Source: Pelobates cultripes
Lineage: Eukaryota; Chordata; Amphibia; Anura; Pelobatidae
DNA: 64,000 bases
Direction of reading: 5' to 3'
NCBI GenBank assembly: GCA_933207985.1
Contig: OW240917.1
Span: 97,035,960-97,099,959 of the forward strand
Notes under the pieces: generated by a model
What the model saw: only the letters and a program-made list of their open reading frames with translations
Databases searched by the model: none
Told to the model about the DNA's origin: nothing
Shown: positions 32,587-44,864 of the stretch, piece after piece
How positions within the stretch are numbered: position 1 is the first letter of the stretch
How the letters are laid out: every line of letters starts with the position of its first letter
Translations under genes and position numbers: made by a program

Positions 32587-33622
32587 TTGCCATGTTTAAC
32601 CCAAGAACAAGGTTTAGTGTTAACAAAAAAAGTCTCTGAAAAAGAGGTCAGAATGATTATCCGTAAACTTCCTAGGAATAAGGCACCTGGACCAGACGGA
32701 TTTCCCAATTATTATTATATGATGTTTGAAGCAGAATTAGTACCACATCTTACTATTCTATTTAATTATTTTAAAGTTTATGGCAGTATACCAGAGGAGA
32801 TGCTATTAGCCCATCTAATCACTTTACCTAAGCCTGGAAAGCCAGAATGCGGAAATCTAAGACCTATATCATTATTAAACACAGACATTAAACTATACTC
32901 AAAATTGTTAGCATCATAGTTAAAACATGTTAGTAGGTCTGGTCTCACCTGAGCAAACAGGTTTTGTTCCGCTTAGACAATTAGAAGACAATACAAGGCA
33001 TTGTTTAAATTTAATTTTTTGGGCACATCAAAGTGGTCAATAAGGCCTACTGTTGGCTTTGGACGCTGAAAAAGCATTTTATCGCTTGAATTGGGTATAT
33101 ATGGAAGAAGCATTATTAAAGATGGGGATTCCAGTAGTATTCAAACAAAATATTTTAGCTCTTTATTCCCAACCAGCTGCTAAAGTATTGCATTCGGGTT
33201 TCTTATCTAGAGATTTTGCTATTTCAAATGGGGTTAGACAAGGGTGCCCTCTCTCCACACTAATTTTTATTTTATGTATGGAACCTTTAGTAAGACAAAT
33301 TAAGAGCCATCATGGGATACAGGGACTGAATACACCCTTGGGAGTATCGAGAATAGCTCTCTATGCGGATGATGTTCTGCTTTTTCTAACCAATCCAGAA
33401 TCTTCAATTCCCAACTTAACATTGTTGCTGGATAGATACAGCCAGTTATCTTATTACAAAAATAATTTGGCAAAAACGCAAGCACTGGCCATAGATCTCC
33501 CCATAACAACAATACAATTATTGCAAACTAAATATTCTTATGATTGGTGTAAGACTTCAGTTTCGTATCTGGGTATTAAACTTCCTTCCTCATATAATTT
33601 AATTATTAAAGAAAATTACTAA
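32587..33622 (+). pseudogene. L1 reverse transcriptase domain
   Basis: Contains [39 protein letters not shown], then (after a stop and a frame change around 32917-33050) LDAEKAFYRLNWVYM, SNGVRQGCPLSTLIF and the catalytic YADDVLLF. FYRLN replaces the usual FDRVE-like motif, losing a catalytic Asp. Not functional. Confidence 0.85.
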
Positions 33623-33711
33623 CCATTGTTATATAAATTAGAAGGACAACTTAAAAAATGGGAGAATAAAGATATATCGTAGTTAGGACGCATACATACG
33701 ATTAAAATGAT

Positions 33712-34269
33712 GTGTCTTTAGTTTTAAAAGGCATGGGGAAACTTTCAAACATAAAAGCATTATCACTTAGCTATAATAGCATAATAAAAATGGGGAATGC
33801 AGAGAAACCCAAGAATATGCAGGAGTGGGAACAAGATTTAGGGAAACAATTTCCATTATCTACATGGTATATGGCTATGAAGATAACTAAAAAAGCATCA
33901 AGTAGTTTGCAACACTGGGAAGTATATTGTAAACTTAATATGCGGTGGTATTTAACACCAATCAAGTTAGCTCATATATACCCCGAAAAATCTAATTTAT
34001 GTTGGTGCTGTGTGAAAGAAATAGGTACTATTCATCATATTTTTTGGTCAAGTCCAAAAAATTTTAAACTCTGGCAAGACCTGGAAAGGTTTTTTCGGTC
34101 AGCTTTGGAAGTTAATATTCCCTTTCTCTCTGAGAGTTTTCTTTTTCATATTTTCAATATAGCATTACCAGTAGATGTATGTACTATTATAATTCATAGT
34201 CTGATTGCAACTAAATCGGCTAGCGCACAAAAGTGGATGCAAACTCAAAGTCTGAATTTACTGAACTAG
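33712..34269 (+). pseudogene. L1 ORF2 C-terminal region
   Basis: Ends with the Cys/His cluster CWCCVKEIGTIHHIFWSSP typical of L1-type ORF2 proteins (the last Cys is replaced by Ser), followed by FKLWQDLERFF. The frame stops at 34269. Confidence 0.75.
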
Positions 34270-34700
34270 TGAGGAAACTAGATTCGGCATATACATATTA
34301 ACAGATGGTTAGCAGGTAAAAAGGACAAGTTGCGCTATACAATAAGAGGTGGAGTAAATGGCGAGAAGTTAGAAATCATTATCTTTCAGAGTAAGAGACC
34401 TAGACTAGGCTCAAATAATAGACAACAAATAACAATTTATAATAGATTTATGATAAGAGTTTAGAACGAGGTTGTAATATTATAATATTCTGCGATTGTT
34501 AATTTCATATTGTTAATGTCAATCACATGTGAATTTGTGTATCTAATGTACTGGATACATTGGTAGAATATTATATTGTTTAGTATGTAATCTGCAAAAC
34601 TGTGTAAATTTTATTTCATTTTTACTTTATTTAATTTTCCCCTTCCTTTTTTTTATATTTCTGTATCCCCAATGTTGTAAATTTATTATGAAAAATTTCA

Positions 34701-34711
34701 ATAAATATTAA

Positions 34712-34773
<62 letters not shown>
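34701..34773. repeat. TA and GA microsatellites at L1 tail
   Basis: (TA)n interrupted once, followed directly by about 16 GA units. It probably grew from the A-rich L1 tail. Confidence 0.9.
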
Positions 34774-34774
<1 letters not shown>

Positions 34775-35084
34775 AAATTCCACGTTTTGTTTACGATTTG
34801 TTTTGATCAGAACGTGTACAATTGACTCTATCCTTAAGGGGTTAAAGCCAATGAATACTATTTCAACATGGTATAAGACAGAAAGATAATGAGGAAGTCT
34901 GTACTTCTGCTTTATCAAACCAGAGGTGTAAGGGCACAGCAAATATCTGGACTCAGCAAGTATCAGGTGTTTGTAAATGGTTTGACAGATTTACAGCAGA
35001 CGTGCTAGGTGATTCTTATATATACGATAACATATAACCTAAAATGTGTAGTTTTTTTTATATGGCACATCAACCAAATAAGGC
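34774..35084. other. Intergenic DNA, nothing identified
   Basis: Contains CCTTAAGGGGTTAAAG near 34833, a motif common in degraded frog repeats. No boundary seen. Confidence 0.4.
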
Positions 35085-35710
35085 CTGTTCACATAAAGTC
35101 GACTGGTCATTAACTAATTTTAATATATAGCAGTCGATGAAGGAAAATATTGTTTTGTCCTAATTGCATGGCCTAGTTATGTGTCTACCGTATATATTAC
35201 ACATCTTTTATGCATTGCAGCAAAGGAGTTAACATGGTGCGTATATCTATGCAAATCATTTCTACATTATTAAACATATTTGATGCATCATGAGATTCAG
35301 TTGTAGTATGAATTATGTAGGAAAATTAAGTTCACTACATTAATAAATGCAGCTAGTTTGTTGTCCTTTGTCTTTTTGACAAATGAAAAAACAGCACAAA
35401 CTAAGGAAAGATCAATAGTAGTGTTTAAAATTCATAGTGACATTGTTTCATAAACATTTTTTCCTCACTGGGGAACCTCTTGATGTATTTAACCAGCCAT
35501 GTACAGTAACTTAAACAGACTAACCCTGTAACCCCACTTAAAGATGATGTATGATTTGTCTGGGCCATTTGAATCATCTAACCATTTTGTTTCTTTTGTT
35601 GGTTTGTTAAAAACACCCATCAAACTCAATTATATATTTTTGTTTCATATGTGACCTTGTAGAAAAGTAAAATATTACATTGTATAATATATTGTTTTAT
35701 TGGTGCAGAT
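35085..35710. repeat. Unassigned duplicated segment, copy 2
   Basis: Collinear with 26505-27090; the shared GTACAGTAACTTAAACAGAC starts at 35501 here and 26876 there. Copies are direct repeats about 8.6 kb apart. It may be an unrecognised interspersed element or the trace of an old segmental duplication. Confidence 0.6.
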
Positions 35711-35774
35711 TATGTTACAGTTTTTTTAAAGCTTTTAAGCTTTTAAGCCTTTCCAGACATTAGGGCATATTATC

Positions 35775-36045
35775 TCATGGTCACTACTCTATCCTAATTC
35801 TTCTTGACCTTTCCGCTGCATTTGATACTGTTGATCATCAACAGCTTCTTCTCATCCTCCGTAATCTCGGTCTACGAGATATTGCTCTCTCCTTCCTCAC
35901 CCAGCGCTCTTTTAGTGTTTCATTCTCTGGCTCTGCCTCTTCCTCCCAACCTCTCTCTGTTGTTGTCCCCCAAGGTTCAGTCCTTGGTCCCCTACTGTTC
36001 TTGATCTATACTGCCTCCCTTGGTAAACTCATCAGCTCCTTTGGC
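35775..36045 (+). pseudogene. L2-type LINE reverse transcriptase fragment
   Basis: Translates as a short RT piece: [20 protein letters not shown], then [20 protein letters not shown]. These are the RT motifs A and B of L2/CR1-type elements. Truncated on both sides and flanked by a minisatellite. Confidence 0.8.
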
Positions 36046-36049
36046 TTCC

Positions 36050-36500
36050 AAAAGCACCCTTCCCTCCATCCCTCGCTCTGTCACTAGTCACCCCCACCCT
36101 CACTCTGTAACTAGAAACCTCCTCCCTCCTATACACTGCCACCAGGCACCCCCTCCCTAACTTACTCTGCCATCTGTCACCCCCACACTTTGCCACCTGT
36201 CACCCCTCCCTCCTACACTCTGTCATTCCCTCCCTCTCCCACTCTGTCACCAGTCACCCCTCACCCACTCCCTCACTCTGTCACCCCCTTTATCCCTTAC
36301 TCTGTCACCTACTTCCTCCCTGACTGTCTCCCCCTCACTCTGCCACCTGTCAGCCCCCACCCTCCCTAACTCTGTCATCCCCCTCCCACTCTCCCTGTCA
36401 CCCCCTCCCTCCCTTACTTTTTCACCCCCTCCCTCACTCTGTCACCCCCTCACTCTGCCACCTGCCATCCCCTCCTTCACACACTCTGTCACCTGTCACC
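36050..36500. repeat. C-rich minisatellite (CACTCTGTCACC type)
   Basis: About 20 imperfect copies of a 20-30-base unit built from CCCTCCCTCACTCTGTCACC. Units vary in length and sequence; the plus strand is almost free of G. No spacers of constant length, so not a CRISPR. Confidence 0.85.
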
Positions 36501-37854
36501 TTGGACAAGTAGTATTTAGGTATACAAGTATTACATACCCCTGCACATGCACACACTAACGCTCAATATACATATGCATTCACACTGACACTATATACAA
36601 AAAAGCACATGTAGTCATCCAGACATGCACAAGTGCATTCACACAGATTCAAATACAAACATGCATTGATACACAAGTCTTCACAATATACACATCCAAA
36701 GGAATGCTGTATTATAGAGTTATATTTAACATTTATTTAATGCACATATATTTGGCCTTTAAAGGGCCTGGGAACTCATTTTGCCCGGAGTTCCAAAAGG
36801 CTCTCAGTCCACACCTAGTGGTAGCAGTTTAGCTGATCTCTCCTATTTGTCTTTCTGACTCCTCTCTTTACAGCTGGATAACATAGTACCCTGCATTCTT
36901 CTCATAATTGTTATATTTCTCCATTAGGTAATCAATAAATAACTTGCATTTATAGTATATAACAATATATGACATTAAATTTTTTTTTCTCTAAATAGCA
37001 TAATCATTAGAAAAAAAACATATATTGTACATGTATTGCAGTTTACTTTTAACTGTCCGATATATTATCTTACTCGTTATTATTCATATTAATATCGCTA
37101 TGTGCCTGAGGTTTAGCAAACATGACCTTTATAATCAGACAAACAGGTTACAAAACAGCCTTATTTTGTTGAAATGAAAGAAATAAGAATTCCTTTGACA
37201 GACTCTCTCATTCACATCAACTTGTTTACTGTGTTCTATTGGCTTCCACATTTGCCAGAATATTTCAACCATGAAGTATATAATACATTGCTGGAAATAT
37301 TGTTTGTTTTGAAGCTACATAACTTACTCAGTAGATCAATATTTTTTAAAGATTCTAAGTATTTTAAGGTCAAAAAAACGTTTGGACTATTAGAAGAATA
37401 TAATTGTCTGCAATTAAACAAACTTAACAATTTCAATAAATGCCGAAGTTATGAAAGCAATAAATACTAAATGTAAATGTATACATGTATATAATGCCCC
37501 CATCTAAATATATTTTAAATAATTATCATGCATATACGTTTTTAAATTGTTTTCAAATACTGTTGTGCATGGCAAGTGACCCAACATTAATTAAAAAAAA
37601 CTAATGCACAGTGTGACTGATAGTAAGTACCTCATAGCCCCTAATCTCAATATAGGTCTAGTCCATATTTAACAAGGCCTACTTAAGATTAGTGTGATGT
37701 AAACTCTGAAGCAGTAGCTGCTTTTTGCAACTTTTCATTAATTCATCCTTGTCCCTGATCATGATATGCTGGGAGGGAGGCTGAGGAGACAGAGTCAGTG
37801 CAATTCTCTTCACAGCTACACTACCATCAACTCACTCAAAGGAGAGACTGAAAT
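36501..37854. other. AT-rich intergenic DNA, nothing identified
   Basis: A 98-codon frame at 37174-37470 has no recognisable domain and AT-driven composition. Confidence 0.5.
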
Positions 37855-38910
37855 AAGGATCATGTTTGAGATGTCCCTACACCTTTATTGGAATCCACCA
37901 GTCAATCGTGTAATTAGACATAATTTGGACATCCACACACCTGCCTACATTAGGGCTCATAGCAATAAATACAAATCACTGCAAAAACCAAGTCATACAT
38001 TCAAAGTGACTGCTTTTAGAGCTCATAGAAAGTATTGAAGTATTGAAGTGTTGATACCCAAGTGAATGGTGGTTTTAATACCTCTTGAAGGGAAAACGTA
38101 TTTGAACAACCAGGGCACTTCATAGTGCTTGGCCAAACATAGTAATTGGGGAAGAAAGGCTTTAGTAAAAAGGCGACCAAGAAACCAATTGTTATCTGGG
38201 TTGAGATCCAGAGATTATATGTGGAAATGGGAAAAAACTTGTGAAAGAACAACCATCATACTAGCACTTTAATAACCTGGCCTTTATTGCAGAATAGCCA
38301 GACAGAAGCCTCTCATCACTGCAAGACACGCAAAATGGAATTTACAAGCAGCCTACAAAGCAACTAAAGGACTCTCAAAATGTGAGAAACATAATTCTCT
38401 GGTCTGATGAAATGAAGACTGAACTGTTTGGCCTCAAATAAAAGCATCATGTCTGGAGAATATCAGGCACCGCTCATCACCTGCAAAACTCTACCCTAAC
38501 AGTAAAGTGTTGCTTTAATAGTAGCTTAGGGACAACTCTGTGGATGTCCATGAGTGGCCCAGCCAGAGACGGGAATTAAACTCAATTAAACATCTCTGGA
38601 GAGACCATAAAATTGTGGTAAACCGACAGTCCCCATACAATCTGAGAGAGATTGAGAGGATCTGCAGAGCTGAATTGTAGAAACTACCCAAATCCATGCT
38701 TGTTGCATCATGAACTTCAACTAAGAATTGAGTGAAGTGCCTGAATACTTGTGTCAATGTGATTATACATATTTTTATCTTTAATATATTTTCAGTGGTG
38801 TCAAAAATAATTGATCGCTTTGTCATTACAGGGTATTAAGTGTAGATTGATGCTAAAAAAAATTGTAGCATAAGGTTGTAACATCAAAATTGGAAATATG
38901 AAGGAGTCTG
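37855..38910 (+). mobile_element. Decayed Tc1-like transposon
   Basis: The order matches a Tc1 element with internal losses: 5' region (AGACATAATTTGGACATCCA, CACACCTGCCTA), the transposase middle (TCTCTGGTCTGATGAAATGA, ACTGTTTGGCCTCAA), the DDE-region ACATCTCTGGAGAGACC, and the 3' region (TTTGTCATTACAGGGTATTA, GTGTAGATTGATG). Translation is broken by many stops. The inverted ends cannot be placed exactly. Confidence 0.75.
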
Positions 38911-40190
38911 AATGAAAAAACAGAAACGCACATGCTTCTGCTCATTCCTTGTGTTGATCCTTTGAGAGAGAACATGCAGAAACAAACTTCATCTGGAGGA
39001 CACAATTGCCCTCTATGTTGGAGCAATGCAAACAAATTAAGAATATGCAAAAACATTTTTTTTTAAAAAAACCTGCTGTTAACATAACAAATCATGAACA
39101 TGGTATATTATAATATATCCTTTTAGAGAAATGAAAACATGCAGAAATACAAGATTAAAAAATGATGCATGGAAAATGCATATCAGAGAAAAAGGGTATC
39201 AAAGTTCCTTGAAAGCATCCTTTATTCATTTAATAGGGTATATGATTAGGCATGTTGCCTCTTAAATAATCTTAGAACATTTTTTTGTCTGCTCTCTGTA
39301 GAACTGTTCTGTAGTCTTGACACTAAATCTATATACATATATATTCATGATAAATATAAATGAATTTTCTGTTTATTATCTAGAGGTGGAAATAGTGTAA
39401 AAAAAATTTCCATCCATTAGCGGAAGAAAGCAACAATGACAGCAAATATCTAATATTAATAGGCACATGACACTTGAAAACATATATTGCATATTATTAA
39501 TGGGTTAGATCTCTAAGAAAGAAAAAAATGGTCACAAGAATTATTAATTTAACTAGACCACTTTGAAAATTGATACTGAAATATTCATCTAGGAACAAAT
39601 ATGAATGATGTTCTTTTTGAATGAGAATCTGTTTTCGATGAAATAAAACAAATAAACCTATTACTTTGTGTTAGCTGAAAGTGATCAAAGCTTATCCACC
39701 GTGGTTTAAAGTGGCCTTTTATGACACAGCCTAATACAGTTTGCCATGGTTCAAGCCATTATATTAAATAGGAGAAAAAAAACATTTTGAAGCTCACCTA
39801 GAACATGCATTATGCTATCCCCAAAAATAACCTTGAATTACAGCATAGTATGTATTATAAACTTCAGATTTTATAATACATAATAAACAAATATGGCTCA
39901 GAGCACACACATTAAATTAAGTCATTTACAAACAATTTTTCAAGGCTATTAAATCTCATGTACGAAATATAGGGATACAGTCACACCATAAAGACACAGT
40001 GTATGTAAGCCTTCAACTGTTTACAGAGTACCTTTGCATTACTGTTCATCTGTTCCAATATCGGTTATCTGTTAAAGAGTCACTCTAAGCACCATAATCA
40101 CCTTACTGAAATGGCTATTTCACAAAGATTCTATCCATGCAGCTCTTCTTTAAAAAAAAAAAAAAATCAATCAGCAAGCTGGCATTCTCT
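38911..40190. other. Intergenic DNA with a possible TTAA-family left end at 40073
   Basis: No gene. At 40073 TTAAAGAGTCACTCTAAGCACC resembles a decayed left end of the TTAAAGGGACAC family; a matching right end is not found. Confidence 0.4.
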
Positions 40191-40284
40191 CTTCCTGTCT
40201 TTTCCTTTATGGCAACTTAACTCTCTAACTGCCAGACCTTCCTGTCTTTTCCTCTATGGCAACTTAACTCTCTAACTGCCAGAC
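40191..40284. repeat. 47-bp tandem duplication
   Basis: Two copies of a 47-base unit (CTTCCTGTCTTTTCC...CTAACTGCCAGAC) differing at one position. Confidence 0.9.
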
Positions 40285-40324
40285 CAAAAAAAATGGTTCT
40301 TGTTTTTTTACCTTTGCTCTAATC

Positions 40325-40841
40325 TGTCAGGGTACCTTGTGTTTTGGCACAGGCTGTGCCACAAGTTGACACCATCCAGCAGGGGATTGGGGACATTCCC
40401 AGTAGCTCTCCTCTTGTTTCTAGCGGTTCTCGCGCCGGCCACCCGTAGCTTTTCCCCACTTTTTATGATGCGGTGCATGTGCACCGAAGTCATGACGCTA
40501 ATGACGACACGGCCTGCCAAAACGATTTTTAGGGCGTGGCTACATATCAAGGAACAAAGTACTTAAGGGGAGCTCAGGGAGAGTCTCATTGCATTGTTGT
40601 GGTTCTGCATAGTCCCAATAGCGCGTTTACTTGGTATTGTTCTCTTGGATTTTGACTTAGATTGACTATTCTCCTTTCTGTATTCCTTTGGCCTTGGCTC
40701 TTGTATTCTCGTTGTTTCTGATTTCTGGCATCACTGACCTCAGCTCATTTATATTTACTCTCTGTCCTTGTGACATTAGTCTGGCATTCTAAGGTACAGT
40801 ATACGTTACTATTCATGTAGGATCCCCTAATATTCCTGTCA
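40325..40841 (+). mobile_element. Solo LTR, family 1 relative, plus strand (target duplication TAATC)
   Basis: Bounded by TAATC at 40320-40324 and 40842-40846, with ends TGTCAGGGTA and ATTCCTGTCA. Its last 250 bases are the reverse-orientation relatives of the LTRs at 20937-23415 (TCTGGCAT, CTAAGGTACAGTATACGTTA). It contains a TACTTAAGGGGAGCTC promoter-like stretch near 40559. No coding DNA. Confidence 0.85.
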
Positions 40842-40846
40842 TAATC

Positions 40847-41201
40847 CTGCAGAGGTCAGAGTACAAAAATATAAGCCTTTATGTTGGGAACATATGTCTC
40901 ATAATATTGAGCACAAAAAGTTACCTACCTCTGCTGCATGACAACTCCTATCACACTGAAATTCTAGCTGAGGCAGAGTTAAAATATATATCTGATATAA
41001 TGGGATTTTGAGGCAACCCTTACTGAGCTAATGTTGAATATAATCCCACTCAACCTCATCCAGTGGCTGGCTAAGTGTTTCAGTTAGAGCAATAAAGACA
41101 CTACAAGCTTTCAGTGTGAGGAACCATGTTAGGCTATAGAACTGCATCCAGGTCAGGGGGAAACAGGAAAGAAGAAACAAGACATATAAGGCAATACAGT
41201 A
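40847..41201. other. Intergenic DNA, nothing identified
   Basis: Short stretch between two mobile elements with no recognisable feature. Confidence 0.4.
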
Positions 41202-41702
41202 CAGTGGGACCTCAGTTTACAAACTTAATTTTCGGTTTACAAATGAAAATCCATTGAAAATAATGCCTCGGTTTACAAACTTTTTTCGCAATACAAAGTA
41301 AGTTTCCCCAGGATCCATTGCACCTGGGAGGATTATAGCACCACCCCCTGCATGCTGGAGCCTGTGGGTAGCTCATGGTGTAGAGTGTGGAGGTGTTGGA
41401 GCGGCTTTTGCATCAAGTTTTGGAGCCATTCTGGGAATAGTTTTCAGTTGTTTTGGGACTTTTTGGTGCATTTCTCAAGCTGTGGAAAAGTAGAGAACTG
41501 AGCTTTGGGTTTTGCATGCCTTTTATTGTGTGTTCTGCATTGTGGGTTGGTTTCCATGCCAGCTCATTTTGACTTTTTTTCTGACCTCCAGAACAGATTA
41601 ATTGGTTTTCAATGCATTCCTATGGGAAACCGCATTTCGGTTTACAAATGTTTCGCAATAAGAAACGTCCCGGAGAACGCATCAAATTCGTAGGTCCCAC
41701 TG
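41202..41702. mobile_element. TA-flanked MITE (501 bp), mariner/pogo type
   Basis: TA at 41200-41201 and 41703-41704; terminal inverted repeats CAGTGGGACCT and AGGTCCCACTG. Subterminal TCGGTTTACAAA motifs recur on the left (two copies) and once on the right (near 41638). The CAGTGG...ACCTCGGTTTAC style of end belongs to Tc1/mariner-pogo MITEs. Non-coding. Confidence 0.85.
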
Positions 41703-41913
41703 TATTTGCAAAATAACTCCAAACATCTCACTTTTTTACATACTGAACAGTATTAAATATAACATATCATGTTACTGGTAAACGCGCTTCAGATTGAATC
41801 ATTTTGGTGGTCTTGAAACTCGACCACTATGCAAGGCAACAGGAATTTTGCCTGGATGAGTTGTTTGCTGGTATATGTTACTGCACTATGTCACCCTCTT
41901 TGTATCTTTCAGA

Positions 41914-41914
41914 T

Positions 41915-41948
<34 letters not shown>

Positions 41949-41949
41949 G
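41914..41949. repeat. (AAT)n microsatellite
   Basis: About 11 uninterrupted ATA units. Confidence 0.95.
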
Positions 41950-43190
41950 TCAGATTTGTATAATAACTCCAAACACTGAGTTCCATAAGAATTTTAGTCC
42001 ACACTATCTTTATATAGCAAGTCACCACTCATAGGCACATACAAATTAATAGAGCATTGCCTGAGGTGGAAGCTGTTACGTGACAGCAATGTTTTAGTAA
42101 ATTTATCCATATACATTGAAATTAATTTCAACAGAACTTTTAAAAGTCCAGTTTTAGTGGAAGGCTCAAAAGCCCGATGATATTCATATTAATATATTTT
42201 AGATTCAGTAAGAAGAAAAAATTTTACATCAGTACAATTTAATAATTAAACAGGTTGATTTTGATTTAGTATCAACCTTTTATATAAAACCAATATATAT
42301 ATTACAGGTAAAAACTAATTGTGTGAATGTAACAAACTTTGGTCAGTGAGCAATAATATATACATTAAAGCTCCAAATATTATTATAAAGTAACAAGGTT
42401 TACTTCCAATTAATTTTGCAAATCTACAGCAAACATATACAAATGAACAATGTCACCTAAGCTACACATAGTAGTCACGAGTAAAATACCACAAACAATG
42501 CTCAGTAAAATTAAATGAAAATAAAAATCAGAATATAAATGTATTTCAGATGTCTTTAAATGTTTATACAAAAAGCATTAGTTAGAGACAAACCTGAATG
42601 GAAGTTTTAGAACACTCATATTTCATTTGCCCAAAGTTTCTTTTAAATAGTTCAAAGAGTAACTGTTTGGAACTGTGACAGATAATCAATGAGGAAAAGA
42701 AAGTAAAAAGTCAAATGATGTCTAAAGAATGAAAGAAGGAATAGGCCCTTGGTACTCAAAGACAAGAAGGGGAAAATAGACATGACTGTGAATCTATTAG
42801 ATAATTCAAGTGTAGGAAAAAATGAACAATTCTTTATAAAACCATAATTTAGCTGAAACAAGGCCAATATATTGATAATAAAAGTTCTACTTTACACTTC
42901 TACCATTAATGTTGTTTCTGTATATGAATTTGTGGTTTTATGAAAATATGGGCTGTATGAGCTCTGGTTTAAATAATACCCTGTATCAGGATCAGTTGTT
43001 AGACAAGTCAAACTTTAAAGAGTAGATTGTGAAATAAGTAGTATCTCTTTTCCAGGAACATGCTTTCACGAAACAATACAACTTTAAAAAGTTAAACCAA
43101 CATTCAGTTTTAATGTTTGGAGTGTTTCCTTTAACTTTTAAGATGTCAAATGCCCAACCATAAAATAAAAAAAAATAAGGTTGAACTCAC
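41950..43190. other. AT-rich DNA, nothing identified
   Basis: No gene or bounded repeat recognised. Confidence 0.5.
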
Positions 43191-43271
43191 CGTTTACATC
43201 AGCAACAAATCTTATCTCACAGCTGCTCCGCTCCACCTCTGGTAAACTGTCAGTGATAACAATCTCCCTTC
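43191..43271 (-). CDS. Candidate host exon, 81 bp, symmetrical phase
   Basis: On the minus strand a pyrimidine-rich acceptor (TTTTCTCTGCACAG) precedes the segment and a consensus donor (GTGAGT) follows it. Only one of the three frames is open: two leading bases, 26 codons, one trailing base, with ITDSLPEVERSSCEIRFVAD in the middle. Length is divisible by three, so it could be skipped without a frame change. I do not recognise the protein. Both splice sites match consensus better than chance would usually give, and the composition is protein-like, so this is the best host-gene candidate in the window; a neighbouring exon in phase was not found. Confidence 0.5.
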
Positions 43272-44429
43272 CTGTGCAGAGAAAATTGGTGCATGTGTGG
43301 CAATTACAGAAAATGCATCAATCAAAAGCAGCGATATTGAGGATGACCCAAGAGAGTGCTTCTCATGGTGAAGCATTAGAAGAAAGCTTGCCTATGGAAA
43401 TTCTCACTTCCACTTGAACGATCATTCATGTGGAGTGAACAAGGAAGCCCACTTGGCTGTCAGCTTGACTGGCAAGAGATGTTCCTAAATCCATTTATAA
43501 AAGTACCAATCTCTTTTGAAATTAGTACTTTTGTGACTTGGGAGAAAAGGTCCAGCCTTTTACACAATTTAATTATGAAACCAACTGAGTCGCTTTGTAT
43601 CAGCTCTCCTTTCAAATACATTGTAAATATATTCATCTGTTCTCTCTTCTGTGAAATACACATTTTACGTTTGCAGCTCATATTTTAATTAAGTTGCACT
43701 TTTATGGTTCAAGCATTTTCATGTAGGTCTTAGACCCAATCGGTCTGATGAATGGACAATGGCCACTCACTGACTTCTGGAATACCACTTTTAGTGAAAA
43801 GGTACATTTATAAAGTTGGGAATTTTATACTTTCTATCAGTCTGCATATTCCATGATCTCACAGTAATGACACAACTCATATAGTGTTACTAGAAAAATT
43901 ACTGACTTCTACTCTTTCCTTACCTGGTGTCATAACACTACAACAGACAACATTTAAGTGGGAATCATTTCATTTTTGTTATTAAAAAAAAGTGGAGATG
44001 GGAGAAATAGAGATAAAATGTTTAAGTGTAAATGAAGAAGGAAGACATAGACTGGGAGAGAGACATATAGAAGGTGACACCAATTTGATAAAACAGTAGA
44101 AGGGACTTATTCTAAAATATTTTTGGCCCTTCTGTCATATGTTCACAATTTTCACTTTCTGTATGGCCCTTCTTACATATGATATATAATTTTTTTAAAG
44201 TATAAATATGGCTATGTTTTGATTTAATAGATGTGTACATAATACAATATTAAATATTAATGCAATATTATAATAAAGGAAATACATTTAATTTAATAAT
44301 TTCTACACAAGTGCAACTAAAGAGAACTAATTTAAAATATGTTCACTAATTATGCCTGATTGTTCAAATGTCCAATATGTCTAGAGTTTCAGTTAATTTG
44401 TAGAAGATATAAAACAAATATTGCTAGGA
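43272..44429. other. Probable intron or intergenic DNA, nothing identified
   Basis: No protein-like frame or bounded repeat recognised. Confidence 0.45.
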
Positions 44430-44800
44430 GTGAATTGCAGTTTTAAATCTAATGCAACAAGGATTTATAACAAAATTGGGAAACTAGAGGAATTGGCATA
44501 CAAAGAGCACTATGACATAACTGGGATTACTGATACTTGGTAAGATGAAACACTTTGCTTGGCTTTCATTTAAATGGATATACATTATTTAGGAAGGATA
44601 AAAAAAATGGAAAACTGAGTAGGGTATATCTATATATCAAACCTAGTTTGAAGTCAAGCATTAAAGAAATGGTATGTGATGGTGTTAGAGGAGAGGATTA
44701 GTGAGTAGAATTTTTTACATGGGAAGAATCAGGGGTTTACAGTTATAGTAGTAATATGTTATAAACTGACAAATATTAATACTGATTGGCTTATTACATG
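44430..44800 (+). pseudogene. CR1-type LINE endonuclease remnant
   Basis: One frame reads NKIGKLEELAYKEHYDITGI then TDTW followed by a stop, matching the CR1 endonuclease block (LE-LA-E--YD-IGITETW). Later pieces (YLGRIKK, GFTVIVVICYK) fit the downstream part in shifted frames. Heavily decayed. Confidence 0.6.
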
Positions 44801-44864
44801 TCTTTAGATTTTGATTGCATGCCATGTGCTTGTACTTATTATTTTATTTATATTTTTTGTTTCT

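Larger units (their letters stand above)
31262..34700 (+). mobile_element. L1-type LINE, ORF2 plus 3' UTR, inactive
   Basis: Starts at ATG 31262 with the endonuclease opening (FKCLSLNVNGLNIPFKRHSE) and ends with an A/T-rich 3' region containing AATAAA near 34703 that grades into TA and GA microsatellites. ORF1 is absent, so the copy is 5' truncated or rearranged. At least one in-frame TGA (about 31343) and several frame changes and stops break the gene. Confidence 0.85.

Noticed and set aside
36050..36500. Regular C-rich repeats that could suggest a CRISPR array
   Set aside because: Units are imperfect, of variable length and without constant-length unique spacers, in a eukaryotic genome; a minisatellite explains them.
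37174..37470. 98-codon frame
   Set aside because: No recognisable domain, no splice context and a composition like the surrounding AT-rich DNA.
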